The notes: a model not told the origin generated them from the letters alone. Positions 16,660 through 25,064 are shown, counted from the stretch's first letter. The stretch is 37,552 nt of DNA from CAYWFP01 sp964457365 (GCA_964457365.1 CAYWFP010000026.1:1-37552), one strand, 5' to 3'. Numbers and translations: made by a program.

Positions 16660-17561
16660 TGGCGGATCTGCACGCACGCATCGCCTGGCCGGCCGGCGTC
16701 GAGGAAGACGTCGCGCTGGCGCCATGCACGAGCTGGCGCGTCGGCGGCCCGGCGCGCTACCATGCCCAACCCGCGAGCTTGCCAGAGCTGTCGGTTCTTC
16801 TGCGCGAGGCGAAGGCGCACGCGCTGCCGGTCTACCTCCTCGGCGGCGGCTGCAACCTGCTGGTGGACGATGCCGGCGTTCCGGGGCTGGTGCTGGCGCT
16901 CCGCGGCGAAGCGTTCACTCGCATCGAGATCGACAAAGCGCGCATCGTCGCCGGCGCCGGCGTGCCGCTGCCGCGCGTACTGCAGGAGGCCGCGCGCGCT
17001 GGCCTGGCCGGACTCGAGGACCTCGCGGGCATCCCGGGTACGCTCGGCGGGGCGGTGCGCATGAACGCCGGCGGCCGCGATGAAGGCATCGGTGCGCGGG
17101 TCGCGGAGGTGACTGCGCTTGACGAGAATGGCGAGACCGTCCGCCTGCACGGCGACGCGCTCCGCTTCGGCTACCGGGCGAGCAACCTTTCGCCCTATCG
17201 TGTCGTGGCGGTCGAATTGGCGCTGGAAACGGACGAGCCGGCGGCGATCCAGGCACGGTTGGCCGCCGCGCGCGAAAGGAAACGCGCCGCGCAGCCAATT
17301 GATGGCAGGAGCGCCGGCTGCGTCTTCAGGAATCCGCCCCGCGGACCGGGCGCGGGGGAACTGATCGATGCGGCCGGCTTGAAGGGACGCGCCGTCGGCG
17401 ACGCGGTCGTTAGCGACAGGCACGCGAACTTCATCCTCAACCGCGGCCGCGCCACAGCCGCAGCGATCCTGCGCCTCGTCGACGAGATCCGGCGCGAGGT
17501 CGAGCGCGTGCACGGCGTGACGTTGGACTTGGAAGTGGAACAATGGCCCAGGACGAGCTGA
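16656..17561 (+). CDS. murB: UDP-N-acetylenolpyruvoylglucosamine reductase MurB
   Basis: The gene encodes 301 residues. This FAD/NADPH enzyme reduces UDP-GlcNAc-enolpyruvate to UDP-MurNAc. FAD-binding boxes are visible: TSWRVGGPARY, LLGGGCNLLV and AGIPGTLGGAVRMNAGG. FGYRASN and SDRHANFILN follow, and the length fits the shorter (type II) class. The proton-donor position, Ser in the E. coli enzyme, reads SAGCVFRNP, so Cys222 occupies it. The ATG at 16656 overlaps the murC stop; a second ATG follows at once. The 3' end overlaps ddl by 19 bases. Confidence 0.96.
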   Translation: MMADLHARIAWPAGVEEDVALAPCTSWRVGGPARYHAQPASLPELSVLLREAKAHALPVYLLGGGCNLLVDDAGVPGLVLALRGEAFTRIEIDKARIVAGAGVPLPRVLQEAARAGLAGLEDLAGIPGTLGGAVRMNAGGRDEGIGARVAEVTALDENGETVRLHGDALRFGYRASNLSPYRVVAVELALETDEPAAIQARLAAARERKRAAQPIDGRSAGCVFRNPPRGPGAGELIDAAGLKGRAVGDAVVSDRHANFILNRGRATAAAILRLVDEIRREVERVHGVTLDLEVEQWPRTS

Positions 17562-18475
17562 ACGAACTGGATATCGCCGTCCTCTGCGGCGGCCCCGGCG
17601 CCGAGGCCGAGATCTCGCGCCAGAGCGGCACGGCGGTGCACGGGGCGCTGCGCGAAGCGGGGCTGCGCGCGCGGCTGGTCGAACTCGCCGGCACGGCCGA
17701 GGAGATCGAACGCCTCCGCTGCGACGCGGCTTTCCTGGCGCTGCATGGCGAGTGGGGCGAGGACGGCACGGTGCAGGAACTCCTGGCCCGGCGCGGCATC
17801 CCCTTCACCGGCAGCGACGCCGCCGCCAGCGCCGTGGCCATCGACAAGAAGGCGAGCAAGCGCAAGCTGGCCGAGCACGGCATCCCGGTGGCTTACGCCG
17901 TCACCGTCGACGCCGTGGACGAGGCCATCGCCGCGCTCTCGCGCAACGGGCTGCGCGCGCCGGTAGTGGTCAAGCCCAACAGCCGCGGCAGCTCCGTCGG
18001 CACGAGTATCGTGCGTGCGGTGGACGACCTGGTCTCGGCGGTGGAGCAGGCGCTCTCCTTCGACGCGGAAGTGATGATCGAGACGTATATCGACGGGCGC
18101 GAGTTCACCGTCGGGCTTCTCGGCGGCGAGCCGCTGCCGGTGATCGAACTCGAGACGGCGCAGGACTTTTATACGTACGAGGCGAAATATCGCGACGACC
18201 GTACGCGCTATTTCTGCCCCGCGCCGCTGGACGAGGAGACGGCGAGGCGGCTGCGGGAGATCGCCGTGGTCGCGGGGGAGGTGCTGGCGGTGCGCGACAT
18301 GGGCCGGGTGGATATCCTCGTGGACGACGAGGGGCCGCGGGTGCTGGAGGTCAACACCATCCCCGGCTTCACCGCGCACAGCCTCTTGCCGATGGCCGCG
18401 CGCGCGGCCGGCATCGATTTCCCGCAGCTCTGCCGGCGGATCCTGGCGCTGGCGTGGCGGCGGTCGCAACGATAG
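17543..18475 (+). CDS. ddl: D-alanine--D-alanine ligase Ddl
   Basis: The gene encodes 310 residues. This ATP-grasp ligase makes the D-Ala-D-Ala used by MurF. It shows LHGEWGEDGTVQELL, PFTGSDAAASAVAIDKKASK, VVVKPNSRGSSVG, YEAKY at the omega loop (the tyrosine typical of D-Ala rather than D-lactate ligases), GRVDILVDD and EVNTIPGFTAHSLLP. The gene starts inside murB, 19 bases before its stop, with GGAAGTGGA upstream. Thirteen bases separate it from ftsQ. Confidence 0.96.
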   Translation: MAQDELNELDIAVLCGGPGAEAEISRQSGTAVHGALREAGLRARLVELAGTAEEIERLRCDAAFLALHGEWGEDGTVQELLARRGIPFTGSDAAASAVAIDKKASKRKLAEHGIPVAYAVTVDAVDEAIAALSRNGLRAPVVVKPNSRGSSVGTSIVRAVDDLVSAVEQALSFDAEVMIETYIDGREFTVGLLGGEPLPVIELETAQDFYTYEAKYRDDRTRYFCPAPLDEETARRLREIAVVAGEVLAVRDMGRVDILVDDEGPRVLEVNTIPGFTAHSLLPMAARAAGIDFPQLCRRILALAWRRSQR

Positions 18476-18488
18476 GCGAGACGAAGCG

Positions 18489-19436
18489 ATGGCGAAAAAA
18501 CGCACGACCGCGAAGAGAGAGACCGCCGCGCGCGAGTCGCGTCTGCGCGCGCATTTCGGTACGGCCCTGGCGGTGGCGGCGCGGAACCTGATCCTGGCGC
18601 TGCCGCTGGCGGCGCTGATCGGCGGCGCGATCTGCGGCGCGGTGGAGCTCTGGCGGGCGGGGCTGGAGGATCCGCGCTACCGCGTCCCGGCGACGGTGCG
18701 GCTGGCCGAGCCGGGACAGTTCTGCACCGATGCGGTGGACGAGTACGAGCGTCTCGGGCGCGCCGCGGCCGGGCGGAGCCTGCTGGATCCGTTCCTGCTG
18801 CACGATCTGGTCCGGACGTACGAGAAGAGCGTCTGGGTGCGCCGCGTCTGCCGCATGGAGCGGGTCTTTCCCGACCGCGTGGCGGTCGAGTTCGTGCCGC
18901 GCGTGCCGGTGGCGCAGGTGCTGCAGAACCAGTACTACTGGCTCGTCGGCGCCGACGGCGTGCTGCTGCCGACCGGGACGCGCAAGCCGCGACCGGGCCT
19001 GCCGATCATCCAGGGCAACATCTCCTTCCGCCCGGCGCACGAGGGCGCGCGCTGGGACGACACGGGGTTGCGCGACGCGCTCGACGTGCTGCAACGACTG
19101 GGGAAATCGGTGCTCGCCGACGAGCTTCCGCTCAAGCGCATCGTGGTGAGGCGGGCGTCGTTTCTGGACGAACTGCAGCTCGAGCGTCCCGCGCTGCCGC
19201 GGCTGGATCTGGAAACCGGCGGCGGCGTGACCATACTCTGGGGTACGCACAACCGCGACGATCTGCCGGACGAGCCGAGCGCCGCGGAGAAGATCGCCAT
19301 GCTGCGGACGCTGCTGGCGCGTAACCCGCCGCGCGTGCCCGGCCTCTGCCTCGACGTCCGCGGCCGCGTGGCCGGCTACTCGCTGCCGCAGAGCCACCGG
19401 CCGGCCATTCTCGACCGGGACGCTGCGCGGCGGTGA
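18489..19436 (+). CDS. ftsQ: Cell division protein FtsQ/DivIB (POTRA-containing)
   Basis: The gene encodes 315 residues: a basic cytoplasmic tail (1-25), one membrane segment (about 33-53), then a POTRA-like domain. The beta domain shows the family pattern VWVRRVCRMERVFPDRVAVEFVPRVPVAQVL (split here by position, about 114-145) and WLVGADGVLLP. FtsQ links FtsL/FtsB to the earlier divisome. Sequence conservation is low in this family, but topology, this pattern and the position after ddl agree. It is the last recognisable dcw gene; no ftsA or ftsZ follows. Confidence 0.88.
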   Translation: MAKKRTTAKRETAARESRLRAHFGTALAVAARNLILALPLAALIGGAICGAVELWRAGLEDPRYRVPATVRLAEPGQFCTDAVDEYERLGRAAAGRSLLDPFLLHDLVRTYEKSVWVRRVCRMERVFPDRVAVEFVPRVPVAQVLQNQYYWLVGADGVLLPTGTRKPRPGLPIIQGNISFRPAHEGARWDDTGLRDALDVLQRLGKSVLADELPLKRIVVRRASFLDELQLERPALPRLDLETGGGVTILWGTHNRDDLPDEPSAAEKIAMLRTLLARNPPRVPGLCLDVRGRVAGYSLPQSHRPAILDRDAARR

Positions 19437-19440
19437 GGGC

Positions 19441-19468
19441 TTGAGTCTGCCGCCGTTTTGGCCATAAT
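19441..19468 (+). promoter_or_regulatory. Possible promoter giving a leaderless transcript
   Basis: TTGAGT (19441-19446) and CATAAT (19463-19468) are separated by 16 bases. The RNA would start about 6-7 bases later, at or next to the ATG of the membrane protein gene at 19475. No ribosome-binding site is visible before that ATG. Both facts fit a leaderless mRNA, but this is a pattern match only. Confidence 0.3.
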
Positions 19469-19474
19469 GCGTGC

Positions 19475-20149
19475 ATGCCCGCGGACGAATCAATCGACCG
19501 ACAAGCTCCTTCCTTCCCGGCCGGACCGGCGGTGCTCTTCCTGGCATGGCTGGTCGGGATGCTGCTGCTGACGACTACGCCCGTTCCGCCGGCGTTGCGG
19601 CATCTCTGGCCCGGGGCGGGGGGGAGCGCGGGGCTCTTCCAGCTACAGACCTCGGCGGCGTTTCTTCTCTTCCTGGCGCCGTTCATGCTGCCGGCGGAGA
19701 CCTCGCGCCGCGCGGCGTGCCGCCTGGGCGGCTACTGGCTGCTGCTGCTGCTGTGCGCGCACCTGTACGCGCTGACGCTGGCTGCGCGCGTGCAGCCGCT
19801 GGCGTGGACGGAGGCGGGGCCGGCGCTGGGGCTGCTGCTGGCGTTTCTGCTGTTCAGCTTGATGCTGTCGCGGTTGACCGCCAACTGGTATTACCTCGTG
19901 CAGGGCATCCTCGCCGCCGGCGGTCCGCTCGTGGCGTGGTTGTTCGACGAGGCAGTCCGCCAGCGCACCGGCGCCTCGGCCGACTTGCCGGCGCTGAAGA
20001 TGCCGAGCGTCTTCTGGAGCCTGGGGCAGTGCTTTCTGGACAAGACGCCGACGCCGTACGCACTGCCGCGCGCGGCGGCGGTGGCGGGCGCGCTCTTTCT
20101 CCTCGGCGCGCTGGTCTGCCTGCTGGCCCGGACGCGGCGGGCGGAATAA
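19475..20149 (+). CDS. Small polytopic membrane protein, weakly VanZ-like
   Basis: The gene encodes 224 residues. About five or six hydrophobic segments are seen (VLFLAWLVGMLLLTT, SAAFLLFLAPFML, YWLLLLLCAHLYALTLAA, LGLLLAFLLFSLMLS, LVQGILAAGGPLVAWLF, AGALFLLGALVCLL). The opening segment WLVGMLLLTTTPVPP resembles VanZ-family proteins, but the call is weak. It follows ftsQ by 38 bases on the same strand and may have its own promoter. It ends only 2 bases from the end of the convergent NagB-like gene. Its function is unknown; the setting suggests envelope work. Confidence 0.72.
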   Translation: MPADESIDRQAPSFPAGPAVLFLAWLVGMLLLTTTPVPPALRHLWPGAGGSAGLFQLQTSAAFLLFLAPFMLPAETSRRAACRLGGYWLLLLLCAHLYALTLAARVQPLAWTEAGPALGLLLAFLLFSLMLSRLTANWYYLVQGILAAGGPLVAWLFDEAVRQRTGASADLPALKMPSVFWSLGQCFLDKTPTPYALPRAAAVAGALFLLGALVCLLARTRRAE

Positions 20150-20151
20150 GA

Positions 20152-22506
20152 TCACGCGTTCTCGGCCGCGCGCTTGAGTTCGCGGCTGGCGTGCTGGAAC
20201 TCCTCCAGCGCCATCTCCTTCAGGAAGACCAGCCCGCGCGTGGCCCGGATCAGCGGGCGCGGGTGCTCGTGGAACCACTCCCGCCCGAGGCAGGTCTTCA
20301 CCGCCTGGTACTGCTCGACCTGGATCCGCTGCGCCAGTTCGCAGAACGGGCCGTCGTGCTCGTGGCTCGGAAACGACGCCTCGCGCTGGGAGAGGAAGGT
20401 GTTGAGAAACGAGTCGCGCATGATCGCCAGCATGTTCAGCGAGACCGGGACGTAGATGTTCGCCTCCGCGGGATGGAATCGATACCAGACGTTGCGGTAG
20501 CCCCAGATCGTCGGCGCTTCCCGCCGCCCGTCGGCGAGGTACTGCTTCACCGCTTCGTTGATCGCCTGCATGACCTTGTAGTGCGTGTCCGGTCCGCTCG
20601 CCTCCGGGTCGAAGGCCACGGTCAGAACCTGCGGCTCCACCTCGCGCAGCAGCGCCAGGATCGGCGGCACGTCGCGCCCGGCGGTCGGCTCCTCGGTGAA
20701 GATGTCTCCGGTGTAGAAGCCCAGGCGCAGGTGGCGGATGTGGCTGCAGTTCCAGCCGAGATAGCCCCAGAGGCACTCCACTTCCCACTCGCGGCACATT
20801 CCCTTCAGGCGCTGGATCGGCGGCGGGTCCTTCTTGCCCGGGTAGGCCGTGGCGAAGTAGTCCGTCAACTCCCGCAGGTGCTCGCCGACCGCGGCGATGT
20901 CGGCCGCGTCGTACAGCTCGCACAGGTCGCGCAGCAGCCGGCGCGCGGCGCCCTCGTCGCGCATGGCCTCGTTGCGCGCGGCCACGCCGTCGAGGTATTG
21001 CCAGACGTCGCGATTGCGCCCGTGCAGGTTCGCCGGCGCGAAGTAGCCCTCGGCCCACAGCCCGGCGAAGGCGTCGAGGAAGGGCAGCAGGTGTTCGAGC
21101 CGGCCCTGCATGTAGCGGTTGGTCACCGAGGTGAAGCCGCTGGTGAGGGTGGCGAAGAAGTGGCTGTTGCTGGCGTCGCGGATATGGCGGACGATGGCCG
21201 GCAGGTATCCGAGCATGACGTCGTCGTGATGCGGTTCGGTGTGCAGGAAGCGCGTGCGGCCGCGCGCGTCGGCGCCGGCCTCCACCCGTGCGACCAGCGT
21301 GTTCCACGCCAGGCTAACGAGCGCCTCGCGCCCCTCGACGCGCTTCTGCAGGAGTAGCGCCCCCGCCGGATCCTGCGCGAAATCCTCTGCCGTCAAATCC
21401 AGCAGGCGGCGGTTCCGCTTCAGCGCCAGGTCGACGAGGATGCGCACCGCCGCCTCGTCCCGGAGACGGTCCTTGCGAATCAGCACCGCCTGCTCCCGGG
21501 CCTGCAGACGCCTGGCCGCCCCGCGGGTGAGGTAGAAGCGCGCGCGCGGCAGTGCCTGGAGCGCCGTCGCCGGGTACAGCACGTCCGGCGGATGCTCGAT
21601 GGCGTCGGCGACGATCGGAGCCTTGGCCTCGCCCGCGGCGATGATCAGCGCCACGCAGTCGGGGTTGTGCGCGATCGTCCCGAGGCCGATGGTGACGACG
21701 TGGCGCGAGCGGGCGATCTCGATGCCGCCGAGGTCGGTCGCGGCCGCGGCCTGGGTCGGGTAGTTCGTCGGCGTCAGCCGCGTGGTCGAGTAGTGGTCCG
21801 AGCCGCGGACGTTGAAGCCGATATGCCCGTCGGGGCCGATGCCGCCGAGAAAAAAGCCGATGCCGCCGAGATCGCGGATGCGCTCTTCGTACTCCTGGCA
21901 CCACTGGTCGATGCGCGCCAGCACCGTCTGCTGCGTCGCCTCGAGCGCCGACCGCGGGGCGCGGTGACGCAGGCTCAGGTCCACGCGCATCTGCGGCCAT
22001 ACCTCCGCCAGCGTCTGCCCCGCCTCCAGGCCGATGCGCGGCGGATCGATCAGCAGCGCTTTCTCGCGCGCGAGGCCGAAACCGTCGATGTAATAGTGGT
22101 TGACGTAGTGGAAGAAGCTGTTGGCCTGCGCGCTGTCGATGGGGTAGAACTCGTCGATCTGGACGAAGTGCAACCCGTTCATCGCCGGCGGCGCCGCGGC
22201 GGCGATGCCGTGCGCCTCCAGCAGCGCGCGCGTCTCCGGCTCGCGCCAGGTGTCGCGCAGGCGCGTGACCCAGTGGATGAAGTGCTCGGGCGTCTTGCCC
22301 GTCGGCAGGGACACGACGCCCTCGGGATGCGCGCGCGCCCACTCCAGGAAACGCAGCGCGGTCAGGCGCCCGAGCGCGGGGAAGTTGTCCACCACCAGCG
22401 CGGGGATGCGCTCGCGCGGCGGATACAGCGCGGCGAAGGGCGAAGCCGTGAGCGCGGCCCGTTCCACCGGGGTGAAGTTGTCCTCGTCGTGGCGGTGCGT
22501 TTCCAT
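20152..22506 (-). CDS. NagB-like sugar-phosphate isomerase/deaminase fused to a PIG-L (LmbE)-like domain
   Basis: The gene encodes 784 residues. The N-terminal part (about 30-370) is like glucosamine-6-phosphate deaminase: VVSLPTGKTPEHF, VQIDEFYPID (catalytic Asp), GGIGPDGHIGFN (Asp and His of the active site) and IGLGTIAHNPD. The residue after the FN, Glu in classical NagB (FNEP), is Val here (FNVRGSDHYSTTRL). The C-terminal part starts with FLHTEPHHDDVMLGYLP, a variant of the zinc-binding PHPDDE motif of PIG-L/LmbE N-deacetylases, and continues for about 350 residues. Similar two-domain proteins, annotated as NagB-like, occur in Bacteroidetes and others. A joint amino-sugar deacetylase/deaminase role is likely but unproven. 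The start at 22506 is preferred to 22536 because conserved sequence begins shortly after it; neither has a strong ribosome site. Confidence 0.88.
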   Translation of the reverse strand: METHRHDEDNFTPVERAALTASPFAALYPPRERIPALVVDNFPALGRLTALRFLEWARAHPEGVVSLPTGKTPEHFIHWVTRLRDTWREPETRALLEAHGIAAAAPPAMNGLHFVQIDEFYPIDSAQANSFFHYVNHYYIDGFGLAREKALLIDPPRIGLEAGQTLAEVWPQMRVDLSLRHRAPRSALEATQQTVLARIDQWCQEYEERIRDLGGIGFFLGGIGPDGHIGFNVRGSDHYSTTRLTPTNYPTQAAAATDLGGIEIARSRHVVTIGLGTIAHNPDCVALIIAAGEAKAPIVADAIEHPPDVLYPATALQALPRARFYLTRGAARRLQAREQAVLIRKDRLRDEAAVRILVDLALKRNRRLLDLTAEDFAQDPAGALLLQKRVEGREALVSLAWNTLVARVEAGADARGRTRFLHTEPHHDDVMLGYLPAIVRHIRDASNSHFFATLTSGFTSVTNRYMQGRLEHLLPFLDAFAGLWAEGYFAPANLHGRNRDVWQYLDGVAARNEAMRDEGAARRLLRDLCELYDAADIAAVGEHLRELTDYFATAYPGKKDPPPIQRLKGMCREWEVECLWGYLGWNCSHIRHLRLGFYTGDIFTEEPTAGRDVPPILALLREVEPQVLTVAFDPEASGPDTHYKVMQAINEAVKQYLADGRREAPTIWGYRNVWYRFHPAEANIYVPVSLNMLAIMRDSFLNTFLSQREASFPSHEHDGPFCELAQRIQVEQYQAVKTCLGREWFHEHPRPLIRATRGLVFLKEMALEEFQHASRELKRAAENA

Positions 22507-22562
22507 GTGGCGTCGCTCGCTGCGTTGCGGTATCATGGTCGCCCGAGGGGAGCGGCAGGACG

Positions 22563-22591
22563 ACTATAGCAGATGTCGCCGCGCCGTGCAA
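22563..22591 (-). promoter_or_regulatory. Putative promoter of the NagB/PIG-L fusion gene
   Basis: Reading the minus strand, TTGCAC (22586-22591) and TATAGT (22563-22568, 5 of 6 to consensus) are separated by exactly 17 bases. RNA would start near 22556, giving a leader of about 50 nt. It lies in the 113-bp gap between two divergent genes. Confidence 0.45.
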
Positions 22592-22619
22592 CGATATGCC
22601 TGCCGGGAAGGGATCGGCG

Positions 22620-23297
22620 ATGAAGACCTGTCGCGTCGTCAAGGCGAGCGAAACGCCGATGCTGGATGTAGCCTGGGACGCGGCGCCGTGGCCCGAGGCC
22701 CAGACGCTGCGCATCGAGTGGTACCACGAGAACAGCACCCCGCACCGGCCGCCGGTCGAGGCGCGGCTGCTCTACACCGACCGCGGCCTCTTCGGCGCGT
22801 TTCGCGTGAAGGACCGCTATGTCCGCGCGGTGCGGACGGGCTTCATGGATATGGTCTGCTTCGACAGTTGCGTCGAGTTCTTCGTCAAGCCCGGGGACGA
22901 CGCCGGTTATGTCAACTTCGAGTTCAACTGCGGCGGCAACCTCCACGCCTCCTACATCGAGGACTGGACGCGGCTGCCCGAGGGCGGCTTCGCCAGGTAC
23001 CGACTCTTCGCCGCGGGCGACGCGGGGCAGGTGGCGCGCTGGACCGATCTGCCCGAGACCGTCGAGCCGGAGATCGCCGACTGGACGACCTGGCACCTGC
23101 GCTTCCACGTTCCTTTCGCGCTGCTGGAAAGCTTCGTCGGTCCGCTCGGCGAGGTGCCGGGGCAGACGTGGCGGGCGAACTTCTACAAGTGCGGCGACAA
23201 GACCTCGCACCCGCACTGGGGCGCCTGGTCGCCGATGGAGGTGCTCAACTTCCACCAGCCCGCGGCCTTCGGCGCGCTCGTCTTCGATCCGGCGTGA
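22620..23297 (+). CDS. Cytoplasmic CBM9-like protein
   Basis: The gene encodes 225 residues. There is no signal peptide or membrane segment, unlike the secreted CBM9-like protein at 2010-2990. Typical strands of the pfam CBM9_1-like group are seen: ARLLYTDRGLFGAFRVKDRYV, CFDSCVEFFVKP, YVNFEFNCGGNLHASYIED, WHLRFHVPFALLESF and WRANFYKCGDKTSHPHWGAW. Proteins of this type are abundant in glycan-degrading Planctomycetes, Lentisphaerae and Verrucomicrobia; their role is poorly known. The ATG at 22620 is preferred to 22596 because AAGGGA is at correct spacing. It ends 3 bases from the end of the convergent DUF4159 gene. Confidence 0.85.
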   Translation: MKTCRVVKASETPMLDVAWDAAPWPEAQTLRIEWYHENSTPHRPPVEARLLYTDRGLFGAFRVKDRYVRAVRTGFMDMVCFDSCVEFFVKPGDDAGYVNFEFNCGGNLHASYIEDWTRLPEGGFARYRLFAAGDAGQVARWTDLPETVEPEIADWTTWHLRFHVPFALLESFVGPLGEVPGQTWRANFYKCGDKTSHPHWGAWSPMEVLNFHQPAAFGALVFDPA

Positions 23298-23300
23298 ATT

Positions 23301-25055
23301 CTACTCGGCGTTCTCGGCGTGGATCTCGAGGTAGCGGGTGAAGGCGTAGTTCATGACGTTGACGCCGAGTTTGTAGGCCTGCATGGCCAGCCCCTTGCTG
23401 ACGCCGGAGTGCCCCTTCTTCCACGCGTCGTTCAGGTCGCCCTGGTGGTAGAAGACCACCCAGCGGCCGTTGTGCTTGATCCCGAGCGCGCGGGTGCCCG
23501 AGTGGTGCCACATCGGCGGCGCGCCGTTGGGGAACTGGAACGGGTGGCGGTAGAGGATATCGTCGTTGGGGATGTCGATCCACTTCTTCTCCGGGAAGAC
23601 CCGGCGCATCAGCGTGCGGAAGCTGCGGTCGAAGGTGCCGCCGCCGTTGTCGGCGAAGATCATCCCGCCCTCCTCGAGGCAGTACCAGCGCAGCGTCTTG
23701 ACGTCGGTGCCCGAGACCGAGATGCCGCCCTTGCCGGTGATGAAGACGAACGGCGGCTTGCGTCCGTCGGGGAAGAGGCGCAGTCGGCGGATATCGCGCG
23801 CCTCGGTGTCGTCGGCGACCGGGAAGCCGGTCAACTCGTGGAACTTGAGCAGGAACTCCTGGTCGGCGTTCTTGCCCATGTCCTGGTCCCAGTCGCCGCC
23901 GCGGTACTTGAGGCGGATGAAGCGCACCCGGCCGGGCATGCCGCCGGGCCAGCCGCCCTTGGTGCCCTCGCCCGTGCCCGGGTTGGCCTTGAGCGAGGTG
24001 GCGACGTACTCGTACTCGGTAACCTCCTCCACGTCGTCGAGGACCTTCTCGTCGTCGATGTCGGGGCGGGTGAAGATGATCGGGCTGTTCATGGCGAGGA
24101 TGTAGCGCTTCTTCTTCGGCTTCTTCTTCTGCTTGACCTTGACCACCTCGACCACCTGCCTGCCCTCGCCCTGGGGAATGGCGTAGGGCTTCTCCCAGCC
24201 GCAGCCCTTCATCAGCACCGGGTAGATCAGAATGCTCAGGTGCAGGAAGGTCGACCAGTAGGTCGAGGTCCGGTAGCGCGGGTCGCGGCCGTTGGTGCGC
24301 AGGCTCTCCACGACCTCGTCGGCGACGGTCTCCTCGGTCGCGCGGGGGTGCTTGTAGAACGCGCGCGCGCGGCGCAGGACGAGCAGGAAGATCGTCAGCC
24401 CCGGCACCAGTCCCAGCAGCAGCCACGGCGTGACGTTGACCATCCACGCCTCGTTGCGCATGTACTTGTCGTAGGTCTCGTGGTTGAAGTCGTAGAGCAG
24501 CGCCGGCACGTTGACGAGGATGGAGAGGTACCAACCCCAGACGATCACGTACGCGGCGGTCGCCGCCTGCATGAAGATCAGCGAGAAACGGTGGCGGATC
24601 AGCGTGGTGATCGTCGCCAGCAGGCAGAGAAGGGCCAGCGCCAGCGAGAGCGTCTCCAGCGCCGCCAGCGTCGACGGCAGCCCCGCCGCCTGCAGCGCCG
24701 CGAGCTGTTTGGACTGGTACTGCGGCGCGAAGAGGACCGTCTCGGTCGCGTACAGGCTCAGCAGCGCCGCGCTGACGCCCATGACGCAGAGCAACACCGC
24801 GAAACGGATCGACCAGGGCACGAAGCCCAGGGCGTAGCCGAGCTTGCCGAGGGCGAAGCGCAGGCCGATGCCGAGGTAATGGTGGACTTTCTCGAGCAGC
24901 CAGGACAGCCACGGCTGCAGGAACTGCACCGCGGCGGCGGTATGTTTCTCCACCCAGGCGAAGGGCCGGTCGAGCGTCGCCAGCAGTCCGGCCGCGCTCC
25001 CGTTCGCTTCGACGCGGGGGGTGTTCTCCGCTCGTCGTCTACGCCGCCTGGCCAT
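23301..25055 (-). CDS. Polytopic membrane protein with C-terminal DUF4159 domain
   Basis: The gene encodes 584 residues. A basic N-terminus is followed by five hydrophobic segments (about 81-102, 134-155, 160-180, 208-228, 266-283). A Lys-rich, TonB-like linker follows (VVEVVKVKQKKKPKKK, 301-316), then an acidic stretch. A DUF4159 domain (about 375-584) begins RVRFIRLKYRGGDWDQDM and includes GKGGISVSGTD, YCLEEGGMIFADNGGGTF and WHHSGTRALGIKHNGRWVVFYHQGDLNDAW. DUF4159 has a predicted flavodoxin/amidotransferase-like fold and no known activity. It is the last gene of the ExbB-ExbD operon, 9 bases after the zinc-ribbon/TolA-like gene, and is probably a partner of that motor. The fold and role are inference. 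Confidence 0.85.
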   Translation of the reverse strand: MARRRRRRAENTPRVEANGSAAGLLATLDRPFAWVEKHTAAAVQFLQPWLSWLLEKVHHYLGIGLRFALGKLGYALGFVPWSIRFAVLLCVMGVSAALLSLYATETVLFAPQYQSKQLAALQAAGLPSTLAALETLSLALALLCLLATITTLIRHRFSLIFMQAATAAYVIVWGWYLSILVNVPALLYDFNHETYDKYMRNEAWMVNVTPWLLLGLVPGLTIFLLVLRRARAFYKHPRATEETVADEVVESLRTNGRDPRYRTSTYWSTFLHLSILIYPVLMKGCGWEKPYAIPQGEGRQVVEVVKVKQKKKPKKKRYILAMNSPIIFTRPDIDDEKVLDDVEEVTEYEYVATSLKANPGTGEGTKGGWPGGMPGRVRFIRLKYRGGDWDQDMGKNADQEFLLKFHELTGFPVADDTEARDIRRLRLFPDGRKPPFVFITGKGGISVSGTDVKTLRWYCLEEGGMIFADNGGGTFDRSFRTLMRRVFPEKKWIDIPNDDILYRHPFQFPNGAPPMWHHSGTRALGIKHNGRWVVFYHQGDLNDAWKKGHSGVSKGLAMQAYKLGVNVMNYAFTRYLEIHAENAE

Positions 25056-25064
25056 GGGTCCTTC

